Part shown: positions 1-9,186 of the stretch, piece by piece
Position numbering within the stretch: position 1 is the stretch's first letter
How the letters are laid out: every line of letters begins with the position of its first letter
Source: Flectobacillus longus
Lineage (GTDB): Bacteria; Bacteroidota; Bacteroidia; Cytophagales; Spirosomataceae
Assembly (NCBI RefSeq): GCF_030056705.1
Contig: NZ_JASHIC010000007.1
Location: 1 to 64,000, forward strand
DNA: 64,000 bases
Direction: 5' to 3'
Program-made: the position numbers and the translations under genes
Notes under the pieces: generated by a model
Told to the model about the DNA's origin: nothing
What the model saw: the letters and a program-made list of their open reading frames with translations, nothing else
Database searches by the model: none

Positions 1-22
1 TTAATGTGTTAATTTTGTTCAT
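1..22 (-). CDS. possible start of a gene leaving the window on the left
   Basis: A reverse-strand ATG at 22-20 opens a frame reading MNKINTL to the window edge. A TAnnTTTG element lies upstream on the same strand at 66-59. Only seven codons are visible, so neither the identity nor the reality of the gene can be judged; the divergent promoter is the only support. Confidence 0.25.
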
Positions 23-58
23 GGCTCGTCTTTTTTAGTTTGTTTGGTTTTGCAACTA

Positions 59-66
59 CAAATCTA
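59..66 (-). promoter_or_regulatory. -7 element (TAGATTTG) pointing left
   Basis: The reverse strand reads TAGATTTG, a full match to the Bacteroidota -7 consensus TAnnTTTG, 37 nt upstream of the possible ATG at 22. No TTG lies at the expected distance, so this is a half-match only. Confidence 0.35.
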
Positions 67-205
67 AAAAATTCAAGCCTTTTTTTATGATACTTCTGAA
101 ACCGTGATAATGTCTATTATATTCTCAAATTACCACTTTAGCATAATTTAGTTCAACCCATTTTCTCATTTGAAATCATATCAGTAAAAACAATTTATTG
201 GTAAA

Positions 206-250
206 CAAGGTTAAAACCTTGATAGAAATCTTGGAAAATCTCCAAGATTT
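206..250. other. two adjacent hairpins in the leader region
   Basis: CAAGGTTAAAACCTTG at 206-221 is a perfect 16-base palindrome. Next to it, 226-235 pairs with 241-250 (AAATCTTGGA / TCCAAGATTT) around a 5-base loop. No T-run follows on the plus strand, so these are not clear terminators. The rest of 23-248 is AT-rich and shows no other signal apart from the leftward -7 element at 59-66. Confidence 0.45.
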
Positions 251-282
251 GGTCTGCCCAATAGATAATATCCCTATTTTTG
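249..282 (+). promoter_or_regulatory. Bacteroidota-type promoter for the DUF2452-menB unit
   Basis: TTG at 249-251, a 23-nt spacer and TATTTTTG at 275-282 match the -33/-7 pattern TTG-N17-23-TAnnTTTG. It predicts a leader of about 140 nt before the start at 432. The -33 half also lies in the arm of a hairpin. Confidence 0.5.
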
Positions 283-431
283 TAAAATAATCAAATGGGA
301 TTTGAAAAATTCATCTATATTATTTGCCAAAATCAGATAAGTTATCTAAAATTTATTAGCCTAGTAAATAAAAAATCTTGTTCTAGTAAATTTGCGGCAT
401 TAATTAACAGTACACAATTTTCATCAAGATT

Positions 432-890
432 ATGTCGGACGATAAATTCATCAATCCTATCAATAAAGATAAAGTAGCCGAAAATCCGGGCTTATTACCT
501 TATGCACATACCGCTGGTGGTGCAGTAATTAGACCCGAGGATATGGGCAAAACCAAAGGTCGCTCGGTAACTGCAATGCGCCAACAAACTGACCGTCAAA
601 TGAACCAGTTGTATGAACAAATGGAGACTTTGGCAAGGCAAGCAAAAGCGCTTGCTCAGCGCCGTGAAATTTCTGAAAGGATTTACACTGCTACCGTGGG
701 GTTTGACCCTATCATCAACGAAACCTACTATATGTACGAGAAAGAAGATGGTACAGATTTATTGTCGCTGGTAGCACCACACGAGTGGGGTCGTTCGTTC
801 AAGTATGTTAGATATGTCGCAAAAGTATTACTTTTGGCCGACCATACTTGGGATGTTACTTACAATGAAGAATTAGACAAAGAACAATAA
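432..890 (+). CDS. DUF2452 domain-containing protein
   Basis: This 152-residue soluble protein has the look of the DUF2452 family of Bacteroidota and related bacteria, whose function is unknown. It has no signal peptide or membrane segment. A charged helical stretch (about residues 50-85, rich in Gln, Arg and Glu) suggests a coiled coil, followed by a conserved-looking aromatic part with YYMYEKEDG and a late SLVAPHEWG. menB begins 36 nt after its stop on the same strand, so the two are probably co-transcribed; this says nothing firm about function. The family call is from recognition of the sequence pattern, not a search. Confidence 0.75.
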   Translation: MSDDKFINPINKDKVAENPGLLPYAHTAGGAVIRPEDMGKTKGRSVTAMRQQTDRQMNQLYEQMETLARQAKALAQRREISERIYTATVGFDPIINETYYMYEKEDGTDLLSLVAPHEWGRSFKYVRYVAKVLLLADHTWDVTYNEELDKEQ

Positions 891-926
891 GGCATTAGTG
901 CTTATTCATTATTTAATTATACAATT

Positions 927-1745
927 ATGATTCAGTGGGAAACCATCAAGGAATATCAAGAAATCCTGTTTCAATTTCATGAGGCTGGGATTGCCAAAAT
1001 CTCTATCAATCGCCCTCATGTACACAATGCTTTTACGCCATTGACCGTAAAAGAAATGATTGACGCCATGAACATCTGTCGTGACGACGAGCGTATTGGT
1101 GTTATTATTTTGACAGGTGAAGGTGGTCGTGCTTTTTGTAGTGGTGGCGACCAGTCTGTTCGTGGACACGGTGGATACATCGGTACAGACGCTGTACCTC
1201 GTTTGAACGTGTTAGATTTGCAAAAACAAATTCGTTCAATTCCTAAACCAGTGGTGGCTATGGTTGCAGGTTGGGCTATTGGCGGAGGTCACGTTTTGCA
1301 CGTAGTTTGCGACTTGTCTATCGCTGCTGAAAACGCTCGTTTTGGACAAACTGGTCCAAATGTAGGATCTTTCGACGGCGGTTTTGGGGCATCTTACTTG
1401 GCTAGAGTAGTAGGTCAGAAAAAAGCTCGTGAGATTTGGTTCTTGTGTGACCAATATAATGCTCAAGAGGCTTTGGATATGGGATTGGTCAACAAAGTAG
1501 TTCCTTTAGAAAAACTTGAAGAAACAACCGTTGAATGGTGTTTGAAAATGTTAGAAAAGAGTCCTTTGGCACTTCGCATGTTGAAATCTGCGTTTAATGC
1601 TGAATTAGACGGACAAGCAGGTATTCAAGAATTAGCAGGAAATGCTACTTTGTTGTACTACTTATCTGACGAAGCAAAAGAAGGAAAAAATGCTTTCTTG
1701 GAAAAAAGAAAACCAGACTTCAGCAAATTCCCAAAATTCCCATAA
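927..1745 (+). CDS. menB: 1,4-dihydroxy-2-naphthoyl-CoA synthase
   Basis: MenB is a crotonase-fold enzyme that closes the second ring of menaquinone by converting o-succinylbenzoyl-CoA to 1,4-dihydroxy-2-naphthoyl-CoA in the cytoplasm. The 272 residues fit the family. Visible crotonase signatures are CSGGDQ (71-76) and GWAIGGGH (115-122), which build the oxyanion hole, and the MenB-type [15 protein letters not shown] near 141-155. The C-terminal tail ends in [13 protein letters not shown], as usual for MenB. It follows the DUF2452 gene closely and is followed by two terminator hairpins. No other men gene is in the window, so the pathway is scattered in this genome. Confidence 0.95.
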   Translation: MIQWETIKEYQEILFQFHEAGIAKISINRPHVHNAFTPLTVKEMIDAMNICRDDERIGVIILTGEGGRAFCSGGDQSVRGHGGYIGTDAVPRLNVLDLQKQIRSIPKPVVAMVAGWAIGGGHVLHVVCDLSIAAENARFGQTGPNVGSFDGGFGASYLARVVGQKKAREIWFLCDQYNAQEALDMGLVNKVVPLEKLEETTVEWCLKMLEKSPLALRMLKSAFNAELDGQAGIQELAGNATLLYYLSDEAKEGKNAFLEKRKPDFSKFPKFP

Positions 1746-1763
1746 AGAATCGAATACTGAACT

Positions 1764-1786
1764 AAAGAGCATTGAAATGCTTTTTT
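1764..1786 (+). terminator. terminator hairpin after menB
   Basis: AGCATT at 1768-1773 pairs with AATGCT at 1776-1781 and runs straight into six Ts. The stem is short, but its place 20 nt after menB and the T-run fit a rho-independent terminator. Confidence 0.5.
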
Positions 1787-1815
1787 CAAAACTCAACATT
1801 CAGCATTTTCAAACG

Positions 1816-1850
1816 ACGCCCAATCATATTTTTATGGTTGGGCGTTTTTG
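1816..1850 (+). terminator. second, stronger terminator after menB
   Basis: ACGCCCAATC at 1816-1825 pairs with GGTTGGGCGT at 1836-1845 (one G-T pair) and is followed by TTTTT. This looks like the main stop signal for the DUF2452-menB transcript. Confidence 0.8.
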
Positions 1851-2093
1851 ATTATTGACTCATATACAACAATTTAGATTTTATCCAAAAAAAACTTATC
1901 ACCGCAAATCAACCTTTTATCTACAAATTGTGTCTATAGTGGAAGCAAATACTTCCAAATTTTCATAACAAGATTCAAGACCAAAGCGTTAAGTATATCA
2001 AGATTTCTCTTAGTTTTGGGGAAATAACAAACGAAGAAGATACGTACGGGATTTTCTTTTATAAAATTTGTAAAATACTTAATTCTTATAGAA
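1851..2093. other. intergenic region before the EVE gene
   Basis: AT-rich spacer. TGGAAG at 1940-1945 pairs with CTTCCA at 1952-1957, a small hairpin without a T-run. I found no full promoter match; the AT-rich run ending at 2090 probably holds the start signals for the next gene. Confidence 0.4.
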
Positions 2094-2501
2094 ATGAACT
2101 ATTGGTTAGTAAAGTCTGAGCCTTTCAAATATTCGTGGGATGATTTTGTAGCGCAAGGAGTCGGTATGTGGGACGGTGTTAGAAATTATCAAGCTCGTAA
2201 TAACATGAAAAGTATGAAGCTTGGAGATTTAGTGTTTTTTTATCACTCCAACGAAGGACTTGAAGTTGTCGGTATTGCTAAGGTGGTTAAAGAACATTAC
2301 CCCGACCCTACTACCGACGATGAACGTTGGGTTGTTGTAGATTTATCACCTGTTGAAAAATTGCCAAAAACAGTTACACTTAAACAAATGAAGAATGATG
2401 AAAGACTACAAGATTTAGCATTAATCAAACAATCTCGCTTGTCGGTTACTCCTGTAAAATCGGAAGAATTTGACATCATAGTGGGATTGGCTCATGAGTA
2501 A
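2094..2501 (+). CDS. EVE domain-containing protein
   Basis: The 135-residue protein begins MNYWLVKSEP, the typical start of EVE-domain (thymocyte nuclear protein 1-like) proteins. These have a PUA-like fold and are thought to bind modified bases in nucleic acid. WDGVRNYQARNNM (about 27-39) and LGDLVFFYHSNE (about 43-54) are the usual core motifs. The length fits a single EVE domain. The next gene starts 49 nt downstream on the same strand. EVE genes are sometimes tied to defence or to restriction of modified DNA, but nothing here supports that. Confidence 0.88.
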   Translation: MNYWLVKSEPFKYSWDDFVAQGVGMWDGVRNYQARNNMKSMKLGDLVFFYHSNEGLEVVGIAKVVKEHYPDPTTDDERWVVVDLSPVEKLPKTVTLKQMKNDERLQDLALIKQSRLSVTPVKSEEFDIIVGLAHE

Positions 2502-2550
2502 ATAGCTGATCTACAAGCTTTTGTTAATCTATAACCCAATCACAACATAC

Positions 2551-4155
2551 ATGAAAAAGATATTGTTGATTTTAAGTTGGCTACTTTGTACAACTGCAAT
2601 GTATGCCCAAAGTGTAAAGCGCATAGAGATTCCGCTGCCCTCGGCATCTTCTGAATACTTTACAATTCCTTTACAAAAGCAAGGTGTGCTTCTTTTGTCC
2701 CAAATCAACAAAAATCAGTTTAACCTCATTAAACTTGATACCAACCTTGAAACTGTTTGGAATGTAAATGGTACAATAGATGGCAATCTCGATTATGTAA
2801 AACACTCTTATGATGGCAAAAATGTGTACTTGCTTTTTAGCCGCTATCGTAGCAATGTATTCGAAGTAATCAAGGTAAATCTTGGCCCTGGTTTTATCGA
2901 AAAATTTCAAATTATGTCAGTCGACAGACTTGAAGTTTCTGATTTTCAAGCACTCAACTCATCAGTATTTATCGGAGGACTTGTCAACAGCCAACCCATT
3001 ATTCTGTACACAGATTTAGCCGCTCGCAAGACCAAAGTATTGCCTTCTGCTTTGAAAAATCAAGCTGAATTACAATCGATGGAGCTCGACACGGTAAACC
3101 ATTTTGTCAACGTAACTTATGCTGTTGGTAATAAAGGGAAAAATTATCAATTAGTAGTAAAATCCTTTGACGAAGAAGGTACGCCTATCAATCAAATTGT
3201 GATGGATACCCAAGAAGATTTTGCTATGATGAACGGGCGTCTTAATATGGTTTCGGATAGCACTCAAATCATGTTTGGTACTTACGGTCACAAAAATTCA
3301 ATCGGTACACAGCGAGGACCTACTTCTCAAGGAATTTATTTCAGTAAAATGCTCGACAATGAGATGACAGATTTGAAGTTTTATAGTTTTACCGATTTCA
3401 AAAACTTCTTTAATTATCTCAGCGAAAAACAGCGTTTGAAGCAAGAGAGAAAAATTCAAGATAAAAAAGATAAAGGTGAAGACCTCCGCTTGGATTATCG
3501 TTTCTTGGTACATGATATTGTCAAACAAGATGATAAATACATTCTTGTAGCCGAAGCATTTTATGCAGATTATCGTTACAACAACTTCAATAACCCTTAC
3601 AGTCCGTTTAGCTCTTGGGGTTCTGGTTTGTATGGTAGCCCTTGGAATTCCTTCTATAATCCATACCGTTGGGGCTATGGCTACTATGGTTTGTATTCGC
3701 CATTTAGTAGTTACTACAGTCCATGGGGATATGGAAACCGATATTATGGTAACTCACAAACTTTTGATGGTTGGATATACACCCATGCCATTGTAGCTGC
3801 CTTTGATGAAAAAGGAAATCTGTTGTGGGATAACAGTATTCCACTAAAGGATGTTAAAGAGCCCAAATTGGTTGAAAAAGTACAAGCTTCAATCAAAGGC
3901 GATCAAATCACACTTACCTACAGTAACAGAGGTCAAATTTTTACAAAAACTATTGTAAAAGATGTTACACTAGATGATTTAACACCCAAACAAGTAGATA
4001 CTCAAGTGGAGGGTGATGTTGTGAAAAAAACTACGTCCGACCATATCGATTATTGGTTTGATAATTACTTTTTGGCTTCTGGCATTCAACGAATTAATAA
4101 CGATTCCGAAAACCTTCGCCGTAATGTATTCTATTTGAACAAAGTATCTTTTTAG
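2551..4155 (+). CDS. secreted protein with a Tyr/Gly/Ser/Pro-rich insert
   Basis: I do not recognise the family. The ATG at 2551 is preferred over a TTG at 2521 because it places MKKILLILSWLLCTTAMYAQ at the N-terminus, a clean Sec signal peptide with an A-Q cleavage site. The mature part is mostly beta-prone sequence. At about residues 340-400 there is a striking low-complexity insert of Tyr, Gly, Ser, Asn, Phe, Pro and Trp (YNNFNNPYSP, WGYGYYGLYSP), preceded by a charged KQERKIQDKKDKGEDLR stretch. It probably acts in the periplasm or at the cell surface. The frame is intact through the insert. Confidence 0.7.
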   Translation: MKKILLILSWLLCTTAMYAQSVKRIEIPLPSASSEYFTIPLQKQGVLLLSQINKNQFNLIKLDTNLETVWNVNGTIDGNLDYVKHSYDGKNVYLLFSRYRSNVFEVIKVNLGPGFIEKFQIMSVDRLEVSDFQALNSSVFIGGLVNSQPIILYTDLAARKTKVLPSALKNQAELQSMELDTVNHFVNVTYAVGNKGKNYQLVVKSFDEEGTPINQIVMDTQEDFAMMNGRLNMVSDSTQIMFGTYGHKNSIGTQRGPTSQGIYFSKMLDNEMTDLKFYSFTDFKNFFNYLSEKQRLKQERKIQDKKDKGEDLRLDYRFLVHDIVKQDDKYILVAEAFYADYRYNNFNNPYSPFSSWGSGLYGSPWNSFYNPYRWGYGYYGLYSPFSSYYSPWGYGNRYYGNSQTFDGWIYTHAIVAAFDEKGNLLWDNSIPLKDVKEPKLVEKVQASIKGDQITLTYSNRGQIFTKTIVKDVTLDDLTPKQVDTQVEGDVVKKTTSDHIDYWFDNYFLASGIQRINNDSENLRRNVFYLNKVSF

Positions 4156-4325
4156 AATGCATTATTAGATATTCTCAACAAGGAGTATTTTAGAGGAATA
4201 GCGAAAAATTGAATTTTATAAATTAACGTTCTGTTTTTCAGATGTTTAAAGCCAAAACAAAAAATATTCGTAGTAAGCTTGAAGCATATAGCTAAAATTG
4301 CACGTATTCTAACAAGTCTTTTTTG

Positions 4326-4333
4326 TAAATTTG
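4326..4333 (+). promoter_or_regulatory. -7 element TAAATTTG before the methyltransferase
   Basis: A full TAnnTTTG match 59 nt upstream of the TTG start at 4392. No TTG sits at the usual -33 distance. It lies immediately 5' of a terminator-like hairpin, so that hairpin would be the first thing transcribed. Confidence 0.4.
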
Positions 4334-4334
4334 T

Positions 4335-4363
4335 AGCGGTATTCGAAAAGGATACCGCTTTTT
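4335..4363 (+). terminator. terminator-like hairpin in the methyltransferase leader
   Basis: AGCGGTAT near 4335 pairs with ATACCGCT near 4352, extendable by TC/GG to ten pairs with a GAAAA loop, and is followed by TTTTTAT. It lies about 180 nt after the upstream gene and 30 nt before the next start. It may end transcripts from the upstream gene or attenuate the downstream one. Confidence 0.55.
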
Positions 4364-4391
4364 ATTTGCAGAAGTTTAATCAACAGAACAA

Positions 4392-5288
4392 TTGAGCACA
4401 ACCGTAATACAAACAGCAACGCCCAAAAACTGGAAAGCCTATCAACTTTTAGATTCGGGTGGTTTTGAGAAATTAGAGAAATTTGGAGACTATATCTTAC
4501 GTCGTCCCGAACCGCAAGCGGCATGGGACAAGTCACTTTCTGAATTAGAATGGCAAAATAAAGCGCATGCTTATTTCAAAAAAGACAAAGGCTCACAAGA
4601 AAAGGGCGAATGGATGCTGAAAAAAGGTATGGTTGATCGTTGGTATATGCCTTACCAAACAGCCACATTGAATCTTAATTTTAAATTAGCTCTTTCTTCT
4701 TTCAAACACGTTGGTATTTTTCCAGAACAAGCTATGAACTGGGATTTTATTATGGAAAAAGTAAAGAAAATGCCTGTAAAAAATCCTAAGGTTTTGAATC
4801 TCTTTGCTTATACTGGTGGTGCTTCCATCGCAGCCAAACAAGCGGGAGCCGATGTAACACACGTGGATTCAATCAAACAAGTGATTAGCTGGTCACGCGA
4901 CAATATGGAAGCTAGTCAGCTCGACAATATTCGTTGGGTAGTCGAAGATGCCATGAAGTTTGTACGTCGTGAGGCAAAACGAGGAAATGTATATCAAGGA
5001 ATTATTCTTGACCCTCCTGCCTATGGCCGTGGGCCAGATGGAGAAAAATGGATATTGGAAGAACAGATAAATGAAATGCTCAAAACTGTTGCACAAATTT
5101 TAGATAAAGAAAATTATTTTCTCATCTTGAATATGTACTCCATGGGATTCTCTTCTCTCATTGTCGAAAATCTAGTAAAGTGTAGCTTTGAGCATTCCAA
5201 AAATCATGAATTCGGGGAGCTTTACTTGGAGGATTCTTTCAAAAAGAAACTTCCTCTTGGTGTGTATTATCGTTTTGCAAGCATCTAA
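4392..5288 (+). CDS. class I SAM-dependent methyltransferase, RlmI-like
   Basis: The 298-residue protein has a Rossmann methyltransferase core: LNLFAYTGGASIAA (about 137-150) for SAM binding, an acidic THVDS strand end, and DPPAYGRG (about 207-214), typical of the RlmI/RlmL group of rRNA methyltransferases. RlmI makes m5C1962 in 23S rRNA; members lacking the N-terminal PUA domain, as here, are less certain. The start is a TTG at 4392. An in-frame TAA at 4377 and the absence of any ATG before the conserved part leave this as the only sensible start. No partner gene is nearby. Confidence 0.78.
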   Translation: MSTTVIQTATPKNWKAYQLLDSGGFEKLEKFGDYILRRPEPQAAWDKSLSELEWQNKAHAYFKKDKGSQEKGEWMLKKGMVDRWYMPYQTATLNLNFKLALSSFKHVGIFPEQAMNWDFIMEKVKKMPVKNPKVLNLFAYTGGASIAAKQAGADVTHVDSIKQVISWSRDNMEASQLDNIRWVVEDAMKFVRREAKRGNVYQGIILDPPAYGRGPDGEKWILEEQINEMLKTVAQILDKENYFLILNMYSMGFSSLIVENLVKCSFEHSKNHEFGELYLEDSFKKKLPLGVYYRFASI

Positions 5289-5376
5289 AAATAGTACGAA
5301 TTGGAGGATTTATTAAAGAAAGTGCTATCTAACTCAACTATCTTCCAATGTAGTAGTTATTTTTATTGTCGAAAAA

Positions 5377-5442
5377 CTAGATAAATACTTCCAATGCTTT
5401 GAGTAGCAACAAGAAAAGGGCTAAAAGATAAAATTTCTTCAT
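5377..5442 (-). CDS. short hydrophobic peptide, 21 residues
   Basis: The reverse strand reads ATG at 5442-5440 and TAG at 5379-5377, giving MKKFYLLALFLLLLKALEVF plus a final I. Two lysines followed by one leucine-rich segment resemble small membrane peptides. A consensus promoter lies 40 nt upstream. I do not recognise it, and no clear terminator follows. It could be a real small protein gene or a chance frame under a promoter for a small RNA. The promoter and the all-hydrophobic composition make it better than a random short frame. Confidence 0.45.
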   Translation of the reverse strand: MKKFYLLALFLLLLKALEVFI

Positions 5443-5481
5443 AACAACAAAATCAGTGATTAGTTAAGGTTTTACTAGTAG

Positions 5482-5512
5482 CAAATATATTGTTATTTAT
5501 ATTTTCAAACAA
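5482..5512 (-). promoter_or_regulatory. leftward consensus promoter for the 21-residue frame
   Basis: On the reverse strand TTG (5512-5510), a 20-nt spacer and TATATTTG (5489-5482) match both halves of the Bacteroidota promoter consensus. Transcription would start near 5475 and run leftwards, giving a leader of about 33 nt before the ATG at 5442. This signal lies in a gap otherwise empty between two plus-strand genes. Confidence 0.5.
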
Positions 5513-5592
5513 TAATTTTTCTTTGTTTTGGGAACTTTTAAATGTTTTTTAATACAGCAATAATTTACATAGTAAAGGCTGTAATTTTGAGA

Positions 5593-6792
5593 ATGATGAA
5601 AAGACTGTTTTTCGACTTTATATTCTTATTGGGGATAGGACTTTTATTGATAAGCTGTAATAGCGAGTCTAAAAAAGGGCTTTCGATCCCTGCTGTTCCT
5701 GAAGTTACCGAAAAAGCTCGCAGAGCTGCCGCAATTGAATTCTTAACCGATTTGATTAATTCGTCTTCTAGTTCCTCTGAAATTTATTACAAAAGAGCCA
5801 AATTATATCTTGAAGACGAAAGACCTAAAGATGCCTTAGATGATATTAATACCGCTATTGGCATGAAAGCCAACAATGGTCATTACTATCAAACGAAAGC
5901 GTTAATATTAAGAGAACTCAAGGAGCCACAGCAAGCACTTGAGGCTGCTTCTAAGGCAGAGGTGCTCAATGTAGAGTCGCCAGAACTCTTTACTCTTTTA
6001 GGAGATTTGTATCAGCAAATTGGACAATTCGCCAAAGCAAAATTGTACTTGAATAAGTCCTTACAAATTTCTCCTAATCATGGCGAAACCTATTTCTTTA
6101 AGGGCGAAATTGCTGCAAGGCAGGGCGATACCACAACGGCTTTACAGTATTTTCATCAAACACTTAATTTCAAGCCAACGTTTTTACCGCTTTATCTCAA
6201 GTTTGCAGAGGTTTATACAGCCTTACGTCAATATGATTTGGCCTTGTTTTATAGTGATGAAGGGATTAAACAACATCCTAAAAACGCTGAATTATACTAT
6301 AAAAAGGGGGTTACCTATCAACGCGCCTATCAAACCGATAGCGCATTGGCAAGTTATACCAAAGCTGTCAAGTTAGATTCTTCCTTGACACAAGCTAGTT
6401 TTAGTGCTGGAATGTTGTATTTCAAAATCAAAAACTATCGTTACGCTTTGCCTCAATTTGCCCACACGGTCAAGATTAACCCTAAATACCCAGATGCCAA
6501 GCTTTACATGGCTATTTGTCAAGAATTTACAGGTGATTTTACTTCGGCAATCCTCACTTATGAGCAAATTATCGCCGAAAATCCAACAGATTACCGTGCT
6601 TCAGGAGGACTTTATCGTGCCAAACGTAAACAAGATTATGGAGCCTTTATTCCAGACAATTATGGCTCGTCTACCGATACCAGTAGCTTAAGTCAATATG
6701 ATATTCCAAGAAAGAATGTAGATACTACATTTAGACCATTGCAACCAAAGTCAAGATTAAACTTAAAACCTGATTCTTCTCGAAAGAATTAA
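5593..6792 (+). CDS. TPR-repeat lipoprotein
   Basis: Starting at 5593 gives MMKRLFFDFIFLLGIGLLLISCNSE, a lipoprotein signal with the lipobox LISC. The longer frame from 5542 would bury it, so I place the start here (399 residues). The body is a run of about eight to nine tetratricopeptide repeats from residue 40 to 350, with typical A-rich helix pairs (ALDDINTAIGM, AKLYLNKSLQISPNHGETYF). A disordered Ser/Asp/Arg tail follows. TPR lipoproteins act as scaffolds at the inner face of the outer membrane or in the periplasm; the partner is unknown. It stands alone ahead of thrS. Confidence 0.85.
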   Translation: MMKRLFFDFIFLLGIGLLLISCNSESKKGLSIPAVPEVTEKARRAAAIEFLTDLINSSSSSSEIYYKRAKLYLEDERPKDALDDINTAIGMKANNGHYYQTKALILRELKEPQQALEAASKAEVLNVESPELFTLLGDLYQQIGQFAKAKLYLNKSLQISPNHGETYFFKGEIAARQGDTTTALQYFHQTLNFKPTFLPLYLKFAEVYTALRQYDLALFYSDEGIKQHPKNAELYYKKGVTYQRAYQTDSALASYTKAVKLDSSLTQASFSAGMLYFKIKNYRYALPQFAHTVKINPKYPDAKLYMAICQEFTGDFTSAILTYEQIIAENPTDYRASGGLYRAKRKQDYGAFIPDNYGSSTDTSSLSQYDIPRKNVDTTFRPLQPKSRLNLKPDSSRKN

Positions 6793-6930
6793 TTATCTTT
6801 GAATAGTCTTTACGTTTTAATTCATAAATACAAAAACCCACGCCTGTAATGGCTATCCCTTCGAAGAAAGTTGTTTGTATAATTTTCTGACTTGGAAAGA
6901 TAGAATACTGGCCGAAACTAAAACAATCAA

Positions 6931-8874
6931 ATGATTAAAATCACTTTACCCGATGGTAGTGTTAGAGAGTATGCCCAGGGAGTCACTGGGATGGACATTG
7001 CCCTCAGTATTTCAGAAGGTCTTGCCAGAAATGTACTGGCAGCGAAGGTAAATGGAAAGGTAGTTGACGCATCATTACCTATCAATGAAGATTCCAATTT
7101 TCAATTACTTACGTGGAATGATACGGATGGAAAGCAAACCTTCTGGCACTCTTCAGCTCACTTGATGGCAGAGGCTATCGAGGCTTTATACCCAGGTACA
7201 AAATTTGGTATCGGTCCTGCTATCGAAACTGGATTTTACTACGATATCGACATGGGTGATAAAACCTTAAGCTCGGAAGACTTCAAGAAGATTGAAGATA
7301 AAATGGTAGAATTGGCTCGTCAAAAAAATGAATATCAACGCTCACCAATCTCAAAGGCAGAGGCGATTGAATACTTCACCGAAAAAGGCGACGAATATAA
7401 ATTAGAACTAATCGATGGCTTAGAAGATGGCTCGATTACTTTCTATTCTCAAGGAAATTTTACTGACTTATGTCGTGGACCACACATTCCTAATACTGGC
7501 TTTATCAAAGCTATTAAATTGATGAGTGTAGCGGGTGCTTACTGGCGTGGTGATGTAAGCCGCAAACAAATGACACGTGTATATGCCGTTACATTCCCGA
7601 AACAAAAGGAATTAGACGAATATCTACACTTATTAGAAGAAGCTAAACGTCGCGACCACCGCAAGTTGGGTAAAGAATTAGAATTATTTGCTTTCTCTGA
7701 GAAAGTAGGTATGGGCTTGCCACTTTGGTTGCCAAAAGGAACAATGTTGCGTGAGCGTCTGGAAGGATTCCTTCGCAAAGCGCAAGTTCGTGCAGGCTAT
7801 TCTCCTGTTGTTACTCCACATATCGCTTCTAAAGAACTATATGTAACATCGGGTCACTATGCCAAATACGGTCAGGATTCATTCCAGCCAATTCATACAC
7901 CTGATGAAAACGAAGAGTTCTTCCTAAAACCAATGAACTGCCCTCATCACTGCGAGATTTACAAAGTGAAACCTCGTAGTTATCGTGAACTTCCATTGCG
8001 TTTGGCCGAATTCGGAACTGTATATCGTTACGAACAATCAGGTGAACTACACGGTTTAACTCGTGTAAGAGGATTTACTCAAGATGATGCACACATCTTC
8101 TGTCGTCCAGATCAAGTGGAAGAAGAGTTCATGAAAGTAATTGACCTTGTATTGTATGTTTTCAAGGCATTAGGTTTCGATAATTATTCGGCACAAATAT
8201 CGCTTCGTGACCCAGAAAATAAAGAAAAGTACATCGGTAGAGATGAGGACTGGGAAAGAGCAGAAGCAGCTATTATTCGTTCGGCAGAAATCAAAGGTTT
8301 GCCAACAGTAGTAGAATTAGGCGAAGCGGCGTTCTATGGGCCAAAACTCGACTTTATGGTGAAAGACGCACTTGGTCGTAAATGGCAGTTGGGTACAATC
8401 CAAGTGGATTATCAATTACCACAACGTTTTGAGTTGGAATACACTGGTTCTGACAACCAAAAACACCGTCCAGTGATGATTCACCGTGCGCCATTTGGTT
8501 CATTAGAGCGTTTTGTGGCAATTTTGATTGAAAACACCGCGGGTAACTTCCCATTGTGGTTGTCACCAGATCAATTGGCCGTATTACCAATTTCTGAAAA
8601 ATACGAAGATTATGCAAACGATTTATTCTTGAGATTACAAGAACAAGATTTGCGTGGATATATCGACCATAGAGATGAAAAAATTGGTAGAAAAATCCGT
8701 GATGCGGAAGTTTCAAAAATTCCATTCATGCTAATTGTGGGAGAAAAAGAATCTGCTGAAGGAAAAGTTTCAGTGCGTAAAAAAGGAGAAGGCGATTTAG
8801 GAATGATGACGATTGAAGAATTTATTCAATTGGCTCAAGAAGAAATCAATAAGAATTTAGCACGCATTAGCTAG
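6931..8874 (+). CDS. thrS: threonyl-tRNA synthetase
   Basis: ThrRS charges tRNA-Thr and edits mischarged serine. All parts are present in 647 residues: the N-terminal TGS domain (1-60), the editing domain (about 65-225, with [11 protein letters not shown] containing HxxxH), the class II catalytic core (about 245-535) and the anticodon-binding domain (540-640). Cys337 in MNCPHH is the first zinc ligand, and [13 protein letters not shown] is motif 2. The length is normal. infC follows after a 312-nt gap with its own -7 element, so the link between the two is loose. Confidence 0.97.
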   Translation: MIKITLPDGSVREYAQGVTGMDIALSISEGLARNVLAAKVNGKVVDASLPINEDSNFQLLTWNDTDGKQTFWHSSAHLMAEAIEALYPGTKFGIGPAIETGFYYDIDMGDKTLSSEDFKKIEDKMVELARQKNEYQRSPISKAEAIEYFTEKGDEYKLELIDGLEDGSITFYSQGNFTDLCRGPHIPNTGFIKAIKLMSVAGAYWRGDVSRKQMTRVYAVTFPKQKELDEYLHLLEEAKRRDHRKLGKELELFAFSEKVGMGLPLWLPKGTMLRERLEGFLRKAQVRAGYSPVVTPHIASKELYVTSGHYAKYGQDSFQPIHTPDENEEFFLKPMNCPHHCEIYKVKPRSYRELPLRLAEFGTVYRYEQSGELHGLTRVRGFTQDDAHIFCRPDQVEEEFMKVIDLVLYVFKALGFDNYSAQISLRDPENKEKYIGRDEDWERAEAAIIRSAEIKGLPTVVELGEAAFYGPKLDFMVKDALGRKWQLGTIQVDYQLPQRFELEYTGSDNQKHRPVMIHRAPFGSLERFVAILIENTAGNFPLWLSPDQLAVLPISEKYEDYANDLFLRLQEQDLRGYIDHRDEKIGRKIRDAEVSKIPFMLIVGEKESAEGKVSVRKKGEGDLGMMTIEEFIQLAQEEINKNLARIS

Positions 8875-9186
8875 ACATCAAGTATTTGTAGCATTGGGCA
8901 AGTAACAAAAGAAAATTTTGAATTGCTTATCTAATGCTACAGATCAAATATGTAATAGCATCGAAAAATAATTTTGTGGTTTCACAGACGTGGAAATTTG
9001 CATTTCATTTTTTTTTGATTTAGATTTCGGAAAGATAAATTGATAACTATCTAATAATCACGAAAATCTGTAAATAGACTTTGTGCTGGAACATTTTTAG
9101 GACTATTATAGTTATTGATTTAAACAGTTTTTGAACTTCTAGCTCAATCTGATTTTATATAATTTAAAACTAATAACTTTTACAAT
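8875..9186 (+). other. leader region between thrS and infC
   Basis: TGTAGCATT at 8887-8895 pairs with AATGCTACA at 8933-8941, forming a long-range stem without a T-run. TAATTTTG at 8969-8976 is a full -7 match without a matching TTG upstream, and would give infC a leader of about 200 nt. Nothing else is visible. Confidence 0.45.

Noticed and set aside
295-477. 60-codon frame ahead of the DUF2452 gene
   Set aside because: AT-rich, overlaps the better-supported start at 432 in another frame, and has no domain features.
8887-8941. T-box or other riboswitch near thrS/infC
   Set aside because: The stem lies after thrS, not before it, and there is no T-box sequence. Bacteroidota are also not known for T-box control, so only a plain stem is reported.
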